DNA from: Tenodera sinensis
Taxonomy: Eukaryota; Arthropoda; Insecta; Mantodea; Mantidae
DNA: 64,000 bases
Reading direction: 5' to 3'
Assembly: GCA_030765045.1 (NCBI GenBank)
Contig: CM060962.1
Span: 93,902,412-93,966,411 of the forward strand
Shown: positions 47,445-59,669 of the stretch, piece after piece
How positions within the stretch are numbered: the stretch's first letter is position 1
Layout: every line of letters begins with the position of its first letter
Notes under the pieces: model-generated
Told to the model about the DNA's origin: nothing
What the model saw: only the letters and a program-made list of their open reading frames with translations
Databases searched by the model: none
Position numbers and translations under genes: made by a program

Positions 47445-47911
47445 TTTCTCTGCTTCTGGTTCTTGCCTTGAAGACACTGCATTGTCGATCCAGTATCAAT
47501 AGTTTGCTCAATGTTATTGCAAGGACATCTAAGACTTTCAGAAATCCCAAATTTATGGTAGTAAGACCTTAACTTTCCTCTTAGTTCTCCTTAGACCTCA
47601 GTTTTAATTTCCTTGTTTTCAATGATGACACAGGACTGCAATGTTTTGCAACATTGCATGAAAGTGGGTCAACAAGAATGACTTTTTAACGATCTTTACG
47701 AAAATGTAATCTGTTTTCTTCTAACACCCACAGTTTTAACGTAATTCATAGTTTCCTATTTTTAAAATTCCTGCATAATATATACTGCAATAGATTGTAA
47801 AGTGATTCAACATGTTCGACTGTGAAAAGATCAATACTTCTTAAGTTACTTAGAAGTACACAAAAGTGCTGAAAAAGTGTAATGTCTCCATAAGACTTGG
47901 AATATGTTGAA

Positions 47912-48195
47912 CTTAAATTGTGATTAGGTCTATGAACAAATGCGTGCTGTTTGATTTTGTTTACTGCATATCTTTGTAAACAGTTTAAATTGTGATTAGA
48001 TCTATGAACAAATATGTGCTGTTTAATTTTGTTTACTGCATACCTTTGTAAACAGTTTAAATTGTGATTAGATCTATGAACAAATATGTGCTGTTTAATT
48101 TTGTTTACTGCATACCTTTGTAAACAGTTTAAATTGTGATTAGGCCTATGAACAAATGAGTGCTGTTTGATTTTTGTTTACTGCATACATGTTTA
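47912..48195. repeat. 72-bp tandem repeat, about four copies
   Basis: The unit includes AAATTGTGATTAGATCTATG and TGTTTACTGCATACCTTTGT. The middle copies are almost identical; the outer ones have a few substitutions. No spacers and no coding sequence: an intronic minisatellite. Confidence 0.95.
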
Positions 48196-50170
48196 AATGT
48201 TTACAGGTTACTAGCATAGCTGAAAGTGTCTCGATTAATATATTAGAGTGTCTTAATATTGTATAAATATGACGATTCTCTATAGCATTGTGATAGCGAA
48301 AATCTTATTTCATATTCTTCAACAGAGGCCAGGAATTAATAAAAATCACCCTAAAGGATTAAAAGCCTTGAACAAAAGTTTAATTTTGCAGCCCTGTGTA
48401 ATTTTAGTACTGGTACTCTAGCTGTTTTGTTGAAAAGCAGGTATAAAAATTAATGTACTATGATCATGGAAACATCTTCTACTGACCTTTTTTTCCATCA
48501 GAATTACAAGGTGCATACCAACTGTAATTATGCAATTTATAGTTACACAAGGAAAATGTAATCACAAACAATCACCTAATTTCTTTTTTTGGCTTTCTAA
48601 TTTTGTGAAATACATGGAATACATATGAATACATGGGAATTTTTACTGCCTGGAAATTTTTAAAAAATGTGAAACTAATATACTTTTTACAAGGAAAAAC
48701 TAGGAAAACAAAACAAAACACCAGAACCAATACAGACGGAACAAAGTCAGGACTTGACAGGTTCTTGGCCTTTATTAATAATTACTGTTATTACACATTC
48801 CAGAGGATAAACTGCAGAGGCTGGTTCAGAACCACCTACAATGATAACGGTAACCAGAATGAGAAAACTGAAATATGTACAAGTATTTAAATGGGAGCCT
48901 TTGAAAATCAGTGGGAAGGTTTCCTGAACCCCAGAAATGGGAAGGAAGATTTGAGCAAGTTTTAATTTTCTTGATCTCATTCACAGATATGGCATGTTAA
49001 ATTCATATTGTGCATATAAGAATTTTCACTATAGAAATTATTCAACATGGCCATGCCATAAAAGAGCTGCTAAAGGTCTGTCTAGTTACAAGCTGAAAAA
49101 AATGTAATTTGTCAGACACAAACTAATTCCCAATGCACAATATGAACTTTCCACTTTGCTATCGATATGAATATGCATTCCGTTCTCGTTATTGAGCTGT
49201 TGTGAGCCAAAATGTTGAGTGCTGCCTTGCTCCTCATTCTTTTTTCAATTTTAGTTACTGCTAACAGGTGGTTCTGAACCAGCCTTAGCACTTATAATTA
49301 ATGTGGGCCAAAGCCATTTGCCATTTTTTCTCTGAATTAACAAAAGGTTTCCACGTACCTATGTACATAACCCTTTAGAGAACAGAAGTGAATAGGGAAA
49401 GGTTGTTTTGTCTTTGTACTGTATTGCTATACTGCTGTAAATCATGTGTATGAAGTCATTTGTCTTAGTTTTGAAGAAGATCGAAGTGAAAGAGTGTGAA
49501 AGAGATATGAGGGCTGACTCTGAGAGGACAAAAATGAGTAGAGAAAAGCAACCTCCTTTAAGGGACATTCAGCACTGGCATGTGGCAGCTGGTAGCACCA
49601 GTAGCATGGAGAAGAAATTTGTTTACTATGTTACAGTTCTTATAAAATAACATATTGGATACCACATGAGGCTTTTTGTAACTGAGTGAAATAACCATAA
49701 AATTACATGTTATAGAAGGCCTTAAATGTGTACTTTGTTGAAAGAACATCAGTCCATTATGTCTCAAAAGCATATTTAGATTCGAAAAATCTAAACATCA
49801 AAACACAGACAACTTAGTGTCACAAGGTCATGGTAAAATTATAAATTGAAAATATACAAGGAACATCACTCTGAAGCTATCACATGCTGAACAAAATAAT
49901 TTATATTGATTTCCTAAAAATTTACATTTAGTGACTGATGCATTTTAACAAATCATAATCCATTTCAGGAAGCTTATAGGGAACTTTTGATGTTTAAGGA
50001 AGATTTCAAAATAATGAATAAATTCATTTCAAGCAAGGATTGAACATTGGCCCACTCAATGAAAGGCAACATCCTTATCTCTACATTAGCACATCGTATT
50101 AAAGAGAAACTAAAACTAAAATATATAAAAAATGCCAGATAAAGTGGACACCATTTCTAGTAAAGTAAAT
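48196..50170. other. Intron stretch with one separated inverted repeat
   Basis: No genes recognised. A perfect 20-bp inverted repeat lies at 48818-48837 (AGGCTGGTTCAGAACCACCT) and 49266-49285. It could be the ends of a short non-autonomous element, but I see no target duplication. Confidence 0.5.
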
Positions 50171-50178
50171 ATTATATA

Positions 50179-51081
50179 CAGGCCCGAATTAAGGACCTCT
50201 GACGCCCATGGGCAAAAAAACATTTGCTACCCCCCCCCCCCCCCCCCCAACTTGCAATACATATATTACTTCAATTTTCACGACATAGAGAATGGTTTCA
50301 CTAGTTTGGATACTTAAGTATGAGTAGCAAACACCATAAGTGAGGTTATTAAAATTTAAGTAGGAACATCTTAATAGAAAGAACTTACACTAAATAGGCA
50401 TCAGCCCCTATTAGATGTCTAAACATATACTGTTTAAATAACAAGAGGTTTCCTCCTTGCCCTGTCATTTGCAAACAAGTTTATGAGTTCGTTATAGTCC
50501 ATTTTCACTGGTAAGTCAGATTCAATTGCAAGAACACCAAGATAACTAAGACGATCCTTCACTTGTGATGTTCTTAAATAATTATTTATGCGTCTTAGAG
50601 CAGAAAATGATTTCTTAGTTGAGAAGTTGGAAGCAGGAGTGCTCAAGTATATTTGTAGAGCTGTGTTTAAGTTTGGGTAAACACTCTCTAGACAGTTACC
50701 TTAAAGCTGTGTATGAGAGTGCATCGCATTTTCATTCTTTTCTATGTAACTTTTGAAGTGTAAGCATTCAAGTACAAATGCTGAATCTCCAAGATCCGAA
50801 CTGTAGACTTTCTGAAGTCTGGATGATGCTTCCTGAATTTCAAGTCGACTAAACATCTTCAGATTTGTCAAAAACATAAATGGTTCACTGAATTCCATGT
50901 AGGAAGAAACTCTGTTGTTCAGTTCTTCAATCAATTTATCCAGAATCAAAAGGAACTTGATGTTTCATGTGTATGCTTTTTTTTTTTTTTTTTTTGTGCA
51001 GCTTTCCAGTAATTTTGCCGCCCCCTAAAATGTGCCGCCCTGGGCAGTTGCCCGGTTTGCCCTTACATAAATACGGCCCTG
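50179..51081 (-). mobile_element. hAT transposon, 903-bp internal deletion derivative
   Basis: ATTATATA at 50171-50178 and 51082-51089 is the 8-bp target duplication typical of hAT elements. Ends: CAGGCCCGAATTAAGG and, reversed, CAGGGCCGTATTTATG. The inside keeps only the C-terminal part of the transposase. A run of about 18 C lies near 50231 and a T-run near 50979. Confidence 0.9.
50434..50949 (-). pseudogene. hAT transposase C-terminus with dimerisation domain
   Basis: Two pieces on the minus strand. First (50949-50701): DKLIEELNNRVSSYMEFSEP, FMFLTNLKMF, as in the region before dimerisation in ZMYM1-like transposases. Second (50646-50434): SNFSTKKSFSALRRINNYLR, TSQVKDRLSYLGVLAIESDL and a basic end ARRKPLVI, the hAT dimerisation domain (S..eR.FS.L...k..lR). 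A stop at about 50701-50703 separates them. The N-terminal zinc finger and the catalytic part are deleted. Confidence 0.85.
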
Positions 51082-51199
51082 ATTATATAGTAGGGTAAAG
51101 ATGCCTAACTCTGTGGTACCCCTAATACCATGATACAAAGTTCAGTTTCCTGCCATGGTGTTATTCCGCAACAGTTCTGAAGTATCCAACAGATAACTC

Positions 51200-52300
51200 A
51201 ACTGTTTTACTTTCCTTTCTCAGCTGCAGTTGCTGGCAGCGATACGTAGATGACATATTTGCAATAGTTCCAAAAAGACACATCAGTGATGCATTAAAAC
51301 TTCTGAACATACAGGACAAAAGTATAAATTTCACAGTGGAAGTAGAAAAAGGTGATAAATTACCATTTTTAGATCTAAAATTAATCAAAAACAAGGATAG
51401 AATAAATTTCGGCATTCACAGAAAACCAACGCAGACAGACAACTACATAAAAGCTAATAGTTACAATCCAAGAAGCCACAAACAAGCAATTTTCAATAGT
51501 TTAACACATAGATTGGTGAACATCCCTCTTTCAGCAGAAGAATACAAAACAGAATAGGTATTACAAAATAATTGAAATAGCACAAAAAAACGGCTTCCCC
51601 AAATAATTAGTAGATAAAAAAGTAAAACGAGCAGAAAAGAAAAAATTATTAAAAGAAACTACAACTCTTACAGCAGCAAGAACAAAAATAACATTCAAAA
51701 AATTCACATATCATCCATGGGCCTTTGATAAATTTAAAAAAGTGTTCAAGGAATACAACATTTAGCTAGCACCAGTAAACCATTACTCCATAAAAAACCT
51801 GCTACTTTCAAACATCAAAGATGCTATTCCACCTAACAAAAAATCTGGCATATACCAAATTGAATGCAGTGATTGTAATGAAATATACATAGGAAAAACC
51901 AAAAGAAATTTAGAAATTAGATCCAAGGAACACGTTAGGAACATCAAGAGTAAGCAATTAGAAAAATCAGCAGTTGCATTTCACTTTTGGACAAAAAGTC
52001 ATGACATAAAGCTAGAACCGAAGCTTCTCAAACACATAACTGGAAAACAGGAACTGTCCACAGGGAAACAAATCTTCATTTTAAAAAATAGAAACCGAGT
52101 ATTTAATTTCGGCATTCCTCAGAAAGATATTTTCAGCAAGTTCATTGAACCGTTACCAGAAGAAACATCAGAAGAAGCATCGCCATCCGCATCATGAATC
52201 ACCATGGAAACCCAGTTATTGTCCAGTTGATAATGGAGGAAAGTTAACCTTCGAAATGCGTTCCGGAAAATTATGTTGTAAGTGTTGTTTAGTGCTATTA
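51200..52300 (+). mobile_element. Penelope-like retroelement, 3' part with RT end and GIY-YIG
   Basis: The + strand begins within RT at WQRYVDDIFAIVPKRHISD (near 51232; YVDD catalytic box), followed by KGDKLPFLDLKLIKNKDRIN, FGIHRKPTQTDNYIK and NPRSHKQAIFNSLTHR, the typical Penelope RT C-terminus. After a stop near 51555 comes a linker and GIYQIECSDCNEIYIGKTKR (near 51848), the GIY-YIG endonuclease domain, followed by RSKEHVRNI and SAVAFHFWTKSHDI. The pieces are broken by stops. The sequence TTGATAATGG...CTTCGAAATGCG near 52228-52262 corresponds to the post-ORF motif of these elements. 5'-truncated; no clear target duplication. Confidence 0.85.
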
Positions 52301-53124
52301 ATTGACTCACCTTTTAAATTAAATTAACTATAACACTCTACTTCTCCCTTCACACCTTACAAATGGACATCAGTTGTCATGTTTTAGAAGTAGCTTTAGT
52401 TCCAATGTTCACAGAAAATTAAAAACTGTTCTTTGATGCATTTAGTAATTTTATGTGCTATTTAAGTATTTAAATAGAAAAAGAATATACACAATTCTTA
52501 GTATAAGATAGCAGAGCACAGCATTTTAACCTACCAAGGAGTATAACACCATCCACCCATAAACTATTATTTTTTCAATTAGATATTTTTTGCATATGAT
52601 AACTAATATACTTAAAAGTATATAGTTATTTGAGTCTGATCTTTGTTAAAATAAGCAGAAGTTAATTAACTAAATTTAGAAGCAATAACCATTAATGGTC
52701 TGTCGTTTCATAGGCAGTGTGGGGACCACATAGCATTACAAAAGTCATGGGGCTTTATTAAATCTACCCCCGTTATTTTCTTCTTCCTAGCCTAGATATT
52801 TTATGCACATAGCCTTCTTTAACTGTTTACTTACTTCTTCCTTGCAGTTTTTGTTAGATTGAACACATTGAGTCACTCTTGTATATGATTTATGGAAAAA
52901 TTTAAAACAGTGACATTATGTCAAAACAGTTCAAATTGTACTGCTGATGATTCCAGTGTTGACATCAGTAAGCACACAGCAGACAATGGTAATAGTTGCC
53001 ATTGAAGCAATTGTCCAAAATAACATAACCTAGTAAGTGAAACTAAAGTGTAATCATTCTACTCATCAATTTTAACTAATATTAAATCAATGCTCTTAAT
53101 ATTTAACTCTTAGAGGCAATGTAC

Positions 53125-53335
53125 CTGGAACACAGTGAGCAAGCTCTGCCAAAAGCTGTCAAAATTGCTGCGTGGCTTATCTTGAGTAGTGTTAAAGTCA
53201 AATTTGCCACCAAACACTTGCATCCCAAGCAGAGCAAAAATCACGATGAAAAGGAACAGTAGTAGCAATAATGAGGCAATGGATTGGATGGAGTTAAGAA
53301 GTGAGGCAACAAGGTTCGACAGTGACCTCCAGTAC
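53125..53335 (-). CDS. Ca-alpha1D: Cav1 calcium channel alpha-1 exon, IIS4-S5 linker, IIS5 and pore turret
   Basis: One base G completing lysine, then 70 codons: YWRSLSNLVASLLNSIQ (S4-S5 linker), SIASLLLLLFLFIVIFALLG (S5), MQVFGGKFDF, the extracellular stretch NTTQDKPRSNFDS and the pore helix FWQSLLTVFQ. This is near-identical to L-type channels; Cav2 channels differ in the S4-S5 linker (e.g. LVISLLNSMRS) and turret, so Cav1 is well supported. The acceptor is TTGTTCAG and the donor GTACAT; the exon ends in phase 0 exactly before ILTGEDW, a junction seen in calcium channel genes. NTT is a possible glycosylation site in the turret. Confidence 0.97.
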
Positions 53336-54349
53336 CTGAACAACAAAAGAAGTTTCATTAGCATCAAGTGATACAGAGAATTGCCAAGTTTTCATGCTGC
53401 TTAAAATGTATTAAAATTCCCTTTCTTAATTATAATAATTTTGAAATTCATCCTCTAAAAACAAAAACTGAGTGTATAATAATGCTGTCAATGTTTAAAG
53501 TCTTTTTGAAAATAAAACTGGCATTTGTAATGCAATGTACAAGGAATTACTTCCTTTATACAAGTCACTTACACTGAATTATAATTTCAAGGTACAAAAT
53601 GACTATTTCTCAAACGGTTACTTTAATTAATAGTTTTATTGCTAATGCAAGCAACACTTTCAGAGAAGAAATATTTCTTTAATCTACATATTTAACTTTT
53701 TCACTAGCACTACCCTTAATGAAGGAAAGAGAGACAGAAATCTAAGCTGTCCATGTTTCAAAAATTCTCCCATATGAGAAGCATCTGAACTCCTGATAGG
53801 TGAACTTTTTCTTTCCTGTGGTTTTTCTCTTTAAACTTTTAAACTGAGAAGCTTTAATACAGTTGTAGAATTTAAATATGTATCATAAATACTGTAATAG
53901 AAGTGTCCTAGGTATAAAAAAGGAAATCCACCAAAGCTGACATGTGGTAATATGTGTTTCTGCTACAAGTTCTCCTACCAATAGTTATCCATATTCTTTC
54001 CTTATGCAGCTTTTCCTCATCATAAATAGGATCTGCTAATTGAGAATGCTAAACTAAAGTCTCTATTAGTTCAGCAAATATCCTATTTTGCAGATGCAGA
54101 CGATTTGAAACTGTTCAATAATATTTTAATATACAATATGAGATGCCAAGTATACTTTAATGCAAAAGCTTTTCAGCAATGTAGCCATTTAAATTTATTC
54201 ACAGTTGCTTACTTATTTACATAGAAAATTCTTTTTTCTCCCTTCCCCCCAGTTTGTCACAGTCTCACATTAAGCTAACTTTGTGGTACTGCATCAGTTT
54301 AAAGCTACATCTTTAGCCTTTGTCATGTGTAACCAATGTTATACTAGTA

Positions 54350-54740
54350 TCTTCGGTGGAAGACAATCAAGCATCAAAGATGTAAAAAATTGGGGTTCTG
54401 CAGGGCTCAGTATTGGGGACCCTGCATTTTCTAATAATGACAAATGACTTTTAAGATCTTCTTCCTGTCATACAATTGTCTATGCAAATGATACACCTTT
54501 CCTTAATGTTAATAAAGATTGACAGTGAGTCTGCAAATGAAACTATGCAGCAAGCTCAAATGCGGTTTAGAAGTAATGGCTTCCTTAAGAATCACAGCAA
54601 AACTCAAAATATCATTTTCAGTCTGAAATATGTAAATACTGACAGTGATAGTGTGAAGTTTCTTGGTATGGTAACAGATAAACAACTATCCTGGAATGTG
54701 CATATCGACTTTGTATGCAGTAAGTCATTGAGCATGGTAT
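54350..54740 (+). pseudogene. Non-LTR RT palm fragment, degraded
   Basis: Frames on the + strand read NGVLQGSVLGPLHFL, then a YAND (from FADD/YADD) catalytic-box remnant near 54480. It continues QQAQMRFRSNGFLKNHSKTQ, NIIFSLKYVN and VKFLGMVTDKQLSWNVHIDF. The order (QGSVLGP, ADD, KT..I.F, VKFLG....LSW..H) is diagnostic of CR1/Daphne-like RT. One frame change separates the two parts. It may be the same family as LINE-D. Confidence 0.75.
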
Positions 54741-54744
54741 TTCT

Positions 54745-54880
54745 CTTAACCATCACCATCGTTATCGTTGTTATCACCACCACTGCCACCGCCACCACCA
54801 TCATCATTATCATTATTGTTGTTGTTAATATTGTTATCATCATCACTATCATCACCATCACCATTATTATTCATAATATG
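54745..54880. repeat. ATC/GTT-type microsatellite
   Basis: About 135 bp of imperfect trinucleotide repeats (ATC, ACC, GTT units), directly after the RT fragment. The long open frame through it is an artefact. Confidence 0.95.
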
Positions 54881-56428
54881 TAAAACTAGTTGGAAGCCTA
54901 AGATAAGAAATGCCTAAGGGAAACAATTGCTCAATAAAATGTAATGCTAATTTTTAATTTAATAACCATTTGAACATTCAGTGAATGAGAGGAATAAAGT
55001 TAACAAACATAACAATGATAACTTAAGTTCTACATTACTAACAAAACTTACCTATTGTGCAGAAATGCTGATTAAGGTTTCTATTTCCTTAGTTTTTTCA
55101 GTGCTTTTTCAGATTCTCTGTTATATATAAGTGATCATATGATACATTATAGGTCTCATTAAGGGCTTATTATGGAGTCTACTTTTGTTTCCATTTGAGC
55201 TTGCTTTGGTGCCATTAAGAATGTACATGGGATATTTTATTCATACATATATTTTAAGATATGTTTGCATTCAATTAACTCACAGATGTATTAATTACAA
55301 GTATAAATAAATAAAATAAATCCTTTCATAGCTCTTGAGCATTTTTTAATTAATTTGAGTATTTGCATTACTTATATATACATGTTAAATTTTCCATTTC
55401 CCTATTTATGTGGTCATGAGAATGTGAATTCTCACTGCACATAATTAATGTTGTTGCTTCTGAATATGTTTTACAATATGAACAGTTTGATGAATTGGGT
55501 AAAACATTTTAGAGATACGATAAAAAATGCAACCATAACAATAATTGTATACATACTTAAACCAGGTTGTTTTTACTGTGGTATATAGAGGATTAAGATA
55601 AGATTTAATTATAATACAAATTGTGAAAAGGCTTAAGTAATGGCTGTGTTCAAAACAGATTTTCTGGCGGGGGGAGTTTGTGTTATGTTTATGGCAATAA
55701 TGGTAATAATACCAATGTTAGTAGCATTGGTGTGTTATATACGTAAAATGTAGCAGTTGCAGCAGCAATATGCATTTTACTGTCTTTAGGAGCACTGTTT
55801 TTTTGCATTTATGAGCAGCACCGGCATATAACTCTCCCAAAACTGTTTGATAAAAGCCAGGGGCAATTTTGTTCTCTTTTTCGGATCTAGTTTTCTCTAC
55901 ACATCCCCCGATTAGTGTAATGCACTCTCACTGTTTGCGATGACACATGCCACTTTCAATGTTGAAGTTTTTAACTCAGAAGCTGTAATATTAATATTAC
56001 TTGAAGTGGAAGTCTGAGGTTTGAACTGGAATACATAAATGTCATCACTTTCTGTAACTTTTCACTTTCTTGTCACAAATTTATCCATACTGACAAACAA
56101 TAGAACAGTGAGTTGCAAGAGACTGAACCTGAGAATTGGATTTTGTTTAGCTTACGTGCAATATAACACATTTGCTTACTCACAGCTCGTACTCATACCA
56201 TGTACGGTCTGCATCAAAAGTGTTTTGTATTTTCTTGAACAGGATATGTAAATATTTTCAATAAAAAGAAAAAAAAAATTTCCCTGCCAGACGAGCCAGG
56301 GAAATTATTTAGTGAGACAGGGAAACCCCCCCCCCCCCCTGTTATTAATTTGAACTCTGGTAATGGGTACTGTTACAGTAGAATGGTGCAAAATCCAGTA
56401 TCACTTTTTTCCTGTTCTGGAGCAATGT

Positions 56429-56890
56429 TTACTCACATATCTGCCTGTAGAACTGTCTATGCTCATCATTTGGAAAGTAGGGAATCATTGCTGGCAGATT
56501 CCTCTTCTTTTCTTTAGTGATTTCCATATTTTTTACTTTAACTTCAAAGACTACATGTCTTTCATGCTTTTTTACCTGTATAAGCATGACAGCGGTATGC
56601 AGTGATCCAATATCATAGGAGTGTTTCACAGAAATCCTATCTCCATTACTGATATCATGCTGAATGCAACATGCCTCACAAATATTCAGGTTATTGATGG
56701 AAATTAGTTGATCAGCTACATCTTGGATATTAAGTGCCTCTGGCTGTAGCATTGGAACAGCTTGAAATGGTTTTACAACTTTAGTCATTAAACAGGTCAG
56801 TAGTAATGAAGGCTTTTGCAATGCTCTTCCACTTTTCAATCAAAGCAAAATCAGTATCACACTGCAAGAAGCTGTGGCCACTGAGAAGGA
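56429..56890 (-). pseudogene. Possible DNA-transposon protein fragment
   Basis: The minus strand near 56885 reads LSGHSFLQCDTDFALIEKWK, a pattern (SGHS..pcDrDFa.IEk) I know from uncharacterised transposase-like proteins of insects, where it follows the DDE region. After a frame change an open frame of 136 codons (56839-56429) continues with LMTKVVKPFQAVPMLQPEA, EACCIQHDISNGD and a basic, hydrophobic end. No catalytic residues are visible. It may belong to the same protein family as the fragment in the element at 59670-61811. Assignment is weak. Confidence 0.35.
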
Positions 56891-57625
56891 AAAATAATTC
56901 TGTGCTAAAATAAATCAATGGTAACTAAAACCAGACACAGGTAAACCATTACATGCTTTATGTTTTGAGCTGCACAGTTATTGCTCCAGATTATCAGACA
57001 CTTCTTGTTTGTTATTTTCATATTGATCAGTTTTAGCAGACACAAAGCAATCTCATTGGCACCTCTACTGATTATGGTTTCATTTCAGATACATCTGTAT
57101 GACCAGTTCCCTTCTTCCTGCATTTATTTTGTGATGGTAGCCCCATAAGCAAAATCATAATTAACAGTAATATTCAGGTGTTGTTCTTTTGAATGAAACA
57201 ATGTATAATATACTGAATATTAATATAATACTTCTATATACTTATCAAACTGTTTTGAATTGAGAGTGTACGGAAAATACGATATGCACAATATTATGCA
57301 AACCTTACATAATCTTTAGTCAGAAAGAATAGTATAATAAGTAGAGGGCACTTGCTATTTGAAACAGAAGGGAATATAGTCTCTTTCATACTTCATTCTC
57401 CAGGACATATTACACCTTTTTATGTAATAATTTTGTTTTTGATGATATTGGCACTTTCCAACTTTCTATCTTAAAATATCCACTTATGTTGTTATTATTT
57501 TGTATGTTTCTGTTAATTCTAAAGCTTATGACTCACTAATCCAAGAGGGGAGTAATATTAACCTGATCAATGCTTTTTTTTTTCCAAATTTATAAAGAGG
57601 TTTCTATACCCCTTTTATATACTGT

Positions 57626-58124
57626 AACAAATGACCAACTCTAGTCCAGTTACTTTTTTCCTACTTTATTTTCTTCTATCTGAATACACAATAACATTAA
57701 CACAGTCTACAGTCTTTTGTGATATTACAACTCACAATTGTTTTCCTCTCCTTACCCACACTCACTTCTTTCCTTACTTTCTCTGTCTCTCAAACAACTG
57801 ACTTGGATCATACAATCACTCGACACTCATTGACTGCTTCACTATCTTCCTTTCGACGTGATCACACACCCACACCCTCACTCACATGCACCCACGCTCC
57901 CACACATACATGCATGCACACACATTAAAACTAAAAGCTGACAGCAAACTCTCCTTGACTCGCCCCCTTATATAGTGAGGACATAATATGGACCTTTTTC
58001 AAACTTCTAGAAACGACGGCTGCTGGACACGTCTCGAATAATCTAGAAAACCCCTTTTGGATCTGCTGGTCTGATTGTTCTCACCCGATCGCTCGTGTGA
58101 GTGGTGTGAGGTAGATTAACCCGA
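57626..58124 (-). repeat. 3' LTR of the deleted LTR element
   Basis: About 499 bp, similar to the two halves of the right LTR, and carrying an extra CACACCC-rich stretch near 57864-57925. A TATATAAGGGG promoter-like motif is read on the minus strand near 57965-57976. Confidence 0.75.
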
Positions 58125-59343
58125 CCGTCCTTTGTTGTGCGCCGCGGCCGGCATCACATTGCTCCCAACCAGCATCATTGTAGATGGCCAGAAGACCCCG
58201 ATGTACCGCCACCATTTTCTCTTGGGGCAGCCTCTGGATGCAGTAGACCTCACCATTCAACCACTTCTCCAGCTGGCATAGTCTTTGGCAACACTGTTGG
58301 GTAGCACCCCTTAGTCTGTGCAGCATGAGGTCTGCCATCCTGCTTGAAACCTGTGCGTCTACCTTGTCAGTTGTGAGGGGTCTTCCTTTTGTTGCGCTTC
58401 ACCCAGATGCATTGGTGGGTCATCCTGGGCCCAACATGGAAACGATCCTTGGGGTTCCATGATTGCAGATCACTCTGGTGCAGCTTCTCAGCCACCTTGC
58501 TCCTGGCGGGCCCAACTGTAAATTCCTCTATGTCACTCTGCTGACCTTCAGATGCTCGCTGGGGCTCCGGAGCGTTATCTCAGCTTGTCCGACTGGCAGG
58601 ACCCTCCTGCCAATGTTGACCATCACCTCATGACTCCTGAGAGCATCCAGTCACCCAGTACCAGTATCTCCTTCTAGCCACCTTCGAGACAAAGGCCCAC
58701 AGACCTATACTGCTCTGCTGCAAGGTCAACTCCAGTCAGGCCTTCTTCTCCATAGGCAAGGTGTCACACGATGCCACCACTGTCTCGTAGGATTGATCTA
58801 GTTTCCTCATTGGCTGTCCTCAGCCACATCCAGTCAAATCATGATCACTGCTGCACTCGTGTCCACTAGTACCTGGCACAGCTTCCCCTGCATCCTGCTA
58901 TCTAGGATGATGTCATCCTCCATTCTTCTATTCATGGCACTCAGCATCACCTGATTGGATGACTCCGACGGTTCCTCCATGTCCCATGCCAAGTCCGTCG
59001 TAACTCGTTCCTCGTTGGCTTTCCAGCTGACAGTCCTCCACAATGTGAGCTAGTTGGCTACATCCCCAACACACTCCTCTTTGTCTTCTTCTCTATTGCT
59101 GAAGTCACTGAATTTACTTTGCTTCCCATCTTGTCCATGTCGGTATTCACATTCTTCAATTTGCTTTTCATTTCTCTCTCCATCTTGTCCATTCTGGATT
59201 TCAGATTTTGCATATCAATGTTCATTTTGACCATGCTGGTACTTACGTTCTTAATTTTGGACTTCATGTTCATGATTTTGGTTAGTAATTCTTTCATCAT
59301 CTCCTTCATGATAACATTTACATCTCGCTCCTGACACCAGCGT
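58081..59343 (-). pseudogene. gag / protease remnant of the deleted LTR element
   Basis: Reading on the minus strand: a coiled-coil-like piece at 59348-59058 (repeats such as MKSKIKNVSTSMVKMNIDM); then CWGCSQLAHIVEDC, a CCHC zinc knuckle (near 59060); then a protease-like KLCQVLVDTSAAVIM near 58850, where the expected DTGA reads DTSA. Further on, a decayed stretch (58340-58081) includes GEVYCIQRLPQEKMVAVHRG. These parts fit a gypsy gag-pro region. Frames are broken and the polymerase is absent. Confidence 0.6.
59321..59339 (-). promoter_or_regulatory. Primer-binding site, tRNA-Leu-like
   Basis: On the minus strand, four bases after the 5' LTR, TGGTGTCAGGAGCGAGATG. It starts with the obligatory TGG and resembles the tRNA-Leu complement used by many gypsy elements (TGGTGTCAGAAGTGGGA). 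Confidence 0.55.
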
Positions 59344-59669
59344 AACAAATGACAAAACTCAGTCCAGTTATTGTTTATTTCTTACCTTATTTTCTTCTAT
59401 CTAAATGTACAACGCAGTTCTCTTTTACTGATGTTAATGCAGTCTAGGATCTTTTGTGATATTACACTTCACAACTGTTTTCTTCTCGTAACCTTGATCT
59501 TTTCACTTTCTCTGTCTCTCAAACAGCTGACATAGATCACCCATGACCCCCCCTCCCCAATCACACACACACTAAAACTGGAAACTGACTCCAAACTCTT
59601 GTTGCGTTGCCTCCTTATATAGTGAGGATGATGTAACATGGATCTTTCTCTAACTCTTACAAATCTCAA

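Larger units (their letters stand above)
53336..57621. other. Intron sequence with LINE and transposase fragments
   Basis: Right-hand intron (9,417 bp in all). Apart from the RT fragment at 54350-54740, the microsatellite at 54745-54880 and the doubtful transposase piece at 56429-56890, I see only AT-rich sequence and a C-run near 56325-56339. Confidence 0.45.

Noticed and set aside
47912..48195. CRISPR-like array
   Set aside because: The 72-bp units follow each other directly with no unique spacers, in an animal intron; it is a minisatellite.
54476..54883. 135-codon open frame as one protein
   Set aside because: The first part is a decayed RT and the second is translation of a trinucleotide microsatellite.
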